Shown here: piece after piece, positions 16,001-16,635 of the stretch | Layout: every line of letters begins with the position of its first letter | Numbering within the stretch: the stretch's first letter is position 1 | From: an uncultured Candidatus Competibacteraceae bacterium | GTDB lineage: Bacteria > Pseudomonadota > Gammaproteobacteria > Competibacterales > Competibacteraceae | Direction of reading: 5' to 3' | Assembly: GCA_937872125.1 (NCBI GenBank) | Contig: CALMNY010000117.1 | Coordinates: 1-16,635, forward strand | Length of the DNA stretch: 16,635 bases | Position numbers and translations under genes: made by a program | The notes under the pieces: generated by a model | Databases searched by the model: none | Seen by the model: the letters and a program-made list of their open reading frames with translations, nothing else | Told to the model about the DNA's origin: nothing

Positions 16001-16481
16001 GCGCGACCGGGCGGCGAAGCTGTTGGAGATGCTGACGCCGATCCATCACACGCTCACCCCGGAAGCGGTGGCCGTTTATCAACTGGAGCCCTTCGTGGTC
16101 GCCGCCGATGTCTACGGCGCAGCGCCGCATGTCGGGCGCGGCGGTTGGAGTTGGTACACCGGCGCGGCGGGCTGGATGCTGCGGGGGGTGCTGGAATCCA
16201 TCCTCGGTCTGGAACAGGTCGAGGGGCATACCCTGCGGCTGCGGCCCTGCATCCCGGATGAATGGCCGGGTTTCCAGCTACATTACCGACTGCCGGCTGG
16301 CGATGGGGTCTATGACATCGAAGTCCGCAATCCCGACCGGCGCGCGGAGCGGGTTGCGGCGGTGATGATTGACGAGACGCCAGGCACGGTCGAGGCTGGC
16401 GCAGCCCACATTCCACTATGCCGCGATAGGAAAACGCACCGAGTCGTGGTGACGCTGCAACCACACCGACCCATTCCCTGA
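13062..16481 (+). CDS. GH94-family glycoside phosphorylase, NdvB C-terminal-like, without GT84 domain
   Basis: A 1,139-aa protein related to the phosphorylase half of cyclic beta-1,2-glucan synthases and to stand-alone beta-1,2-oligoglucan phosphorylases. No signal peptide or membrane segment is seen, so it is cytosolic. Order: first beta-sandwich (about residues 1-265; GTGYSTWNGLALTRW, HPAFSKLFVQTEWV, NVLDPIVSLRRTVELP); an insert encoded by a palindromic element (269-305); second beta-sandwich (about 320-600; LQFWNGYGGFSADGTEYVI, GAGYTWSQNSRENRLTPW); helical catalytic barrel from about 624 with GTGDWNDGM (D807/D810; the GH94 general-acid motif), RENGGQYTHAALW (N960-Q963) and GRGGWSWYTGAAGWM (W1029); C-terminal beta cap. 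The start is GTG with GGGGAG 8 nt upstream. The N-terminal glycosyltransferase of NdvB is absent, so synthesis of cyclic glucan is not expected; phosphorolysis of beta-1,2-glucooligosaccharides is the best guess. Confidence 0.85.
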   Translation: MSTDFHTLSNSRYATVLSAAGTGYSTWNGLALTRWNGDPVEDNDGFFLYLRDLDSGACWSLGQQPVVTPEARRASRFSDGSAELRCEYAGIEAEMTVVVPGDADMELRRVILRNASDRPRRIELTSYAEVVLNARAADATHPAFSKLFVQTEWVAEQRALLARRRPRDVGEPVCWLVHALIGDGDEVERPHYETDRARFIGRGYSLAGPRALTGSIPLLRTVGNVLDPIVSLRRTVELPAGDSAQVMFLLGVASEREAALALATAVDPFPPSIEGGWRVAPGGFSRQNPQTTPALRATPPYPRRGTDGKTEQLVFNDEPLQFWNGYGGFSADGTEYVIRLQSDAGGRLKRPPLPWVNVIANPQFGFLTSETGAGYTWSQNSRENRLTPWYNDPVLDPHGEALYLRDEDDGAFWSPLPGPAPQPAPYEVRHGFGYSRYRCVSQGLEQDTWLFVPREDPVKIIRIQLRNVSGQPRRLSLFSYARLVLGVLPGDYAADLVIEQDATTGALLAENHNREFAGRVAFAAVAMPDGVSAYISGDRANFIGHHGSPARPAALERDEALNGRLGAGLDPCFALQITLQLEPDATVECAFVLGEAENREEARRLVNRYRQDGAIAAALAEVREFWRDRLSAVRIQTPSPALDLMVNGWLAYQTLSCRLWGRSAFYQSGGAFGFRDQLQDAAALVYHDPELTRRQLLLHAAHQFQEGDVLHWWHPPTSCGIRTRFSDDLLWLPYLAAFYVRTTGDWTLFAEPVRFLKARELEPGEDETFLTPEESGEVASLYEHCCRALDRSLTQGAHGLPLMGTGDWNDGMNRVGREGRGESVWMGFFLYAILGDFIPVCGQHGDHDRARRYAAFRRHLAEALNEHAWDGEWYRRAWYDDGAVLGSAASDECRIDALAQAWAVISKAAPWARAEAALDAVERHLISEADGLIRLLTPPFENTPHDPGYIKGYVAGVRENGGQYTHAALWVVRALAELGRRDRAAKLLEMLTPIHHTLTPEAVAVYQLEPFVVAADVYGAAPHVGRGGWSWYTGAAGWMLRGVLESILGLEQVEGHTLRLRPCIPDEWPGFQLHYRLPAGDGVYDIEVRNPDRRAERVAAVMIDETPGTVEAGAAHIPLCRDRKTHRVVVTLQPHRPIP
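13868..13975. repeat. 108-bp nested palindromic element inside the GH94 coding sequence
   Basis: Two 45-nt arms (13868-13912 and 13931-13975) are inverted copies matching at 37 of 45 positions, with an 18-nt centre. Each arm holds a 9-bp hairpin with a 4-nt loop (left 13868-13889, right 13954-13975) and a GGCGC-3nt-GCGCC hairpin (13891-13903 and 13940-13952). The terminal hairpins differ by paired, compensatory changes. The element is exactly 36 codons and reads through in frame as residues 269-305 of the host protein, a Pro/Gly/Arg-rich segment (PFPPSIEGGWRVAPGG ... ATPPYPRRGT). The architecture is that of a REP/BIME- or MITE-like repeat. Confidence 0.8.
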
Positions 16482-16521
16482 AGGCTATCCAGCCTGCATG
16501 GTAAAAATGAAATCCACCGGG

Positions 16522-16553
16522 AATTGATGTTTCTTTTTTTAAATCAATTTTTT
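16522..16553 (+). terminator. Possible weak rho-independent terminator after the GH94 gene
   Basis: AATTGAT (16522-16528) and ATCAATT (16543-16549) form a 7-bp stem with a 14-nt, T-rich loop, and the right arm runs into six T residues (16548-16553). The stem is AT-rich, so termination strength is doubtful. A second small hairpin, TGGGT/ACCCA (16556-16571), follows. The rest of the tail to 16635 is AT-rich, with no gene recognised. Confidence 0.4.
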
Positions 16554-16635
16554 GATGGGTGCTTCAACCCAACTCAGCCGCTGCCCCAGCATTTCGTTAA
16601 ATATATTCTATAGTTGATTGTCCAAGTTGCTCGAA

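Overview
The window is GC-rich and densely coded. It looks like a chromosomal segment of a gammaproteobacterium, which I infer from the glyA-nrdR-ribD gene order, a GlyA very close to the enterobacterial enzyme, an AroH-type DAHP synthase and a YciA-type thioesterase. The genus cannot be fixed from sequence alone. No rRNA, tRNA, CRISPR array, transposase or phage gene was seen. No gene-free stretch exceeds about 260 bases.

Layout. Positions 91-2947 (minus strand) hold a housekeeping operon, glyA > nrdR > ribD: one-carbon metabolism, ribonucleotide reductase control and riboflavin synthesis. nrdR and ribD overlap as TAATG. Upstream on the same strand is a complete histone-deacetylase-family (AcuC-like) gene (3123-4082), divergent from a yciA-like acyl-CoA thioesterase (4228-4659). 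A vapBC toxin-antitoxin pair follows (4743-5382), with an 8-bp inverted repeat lying over its likely -10 box. Convergent to vapC is a remnant of a 5-oxoprolinase/hydantoinase gene (5392-6252) in which the start of HyuA is joined in frame to the end of HyuB. After an AT-rich gap comes ispH (6511-7449), convergent with an aroH-type DAHP synthase gene (7456-8532). A membrane-anchored Sel1-repeat protein (8782-9666) stands alone on the plus strand.

The right-hand 6.8 kb is the most unusual part: a two-gene plus-strand unit. The first gene (9748-13026) encodes an exported protein with galactose-binding and discoidin-like domains ahead of a six-hairpin glycosidase-like barrel. The second (13062-16481, GTG start) encodes a GH94 phosphorylase that resembles the C-terminal half of cyclic beta-1,2-glucan synthase (NdvB) but lacks the glycosyltransferase half. 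The pair could split and then phosphorolyse a glucan, with beta-1,2-glucan the leading guess; substrate and direction are inference.

The most striking single observation is a 108-bp nested palindromic element (13868-13975) inside the GH94 gene. It is exactly 36 codons long and open in frame, its terminal hairpins carry compensatory base changes, and it lies between two beta-sandwich domains, where NdvB proteins carry a longer intervening region. It resembles a protein-coding palindromic repeat (REP/MITE-like, comparable in concept to Rickettsia palindromic elements).
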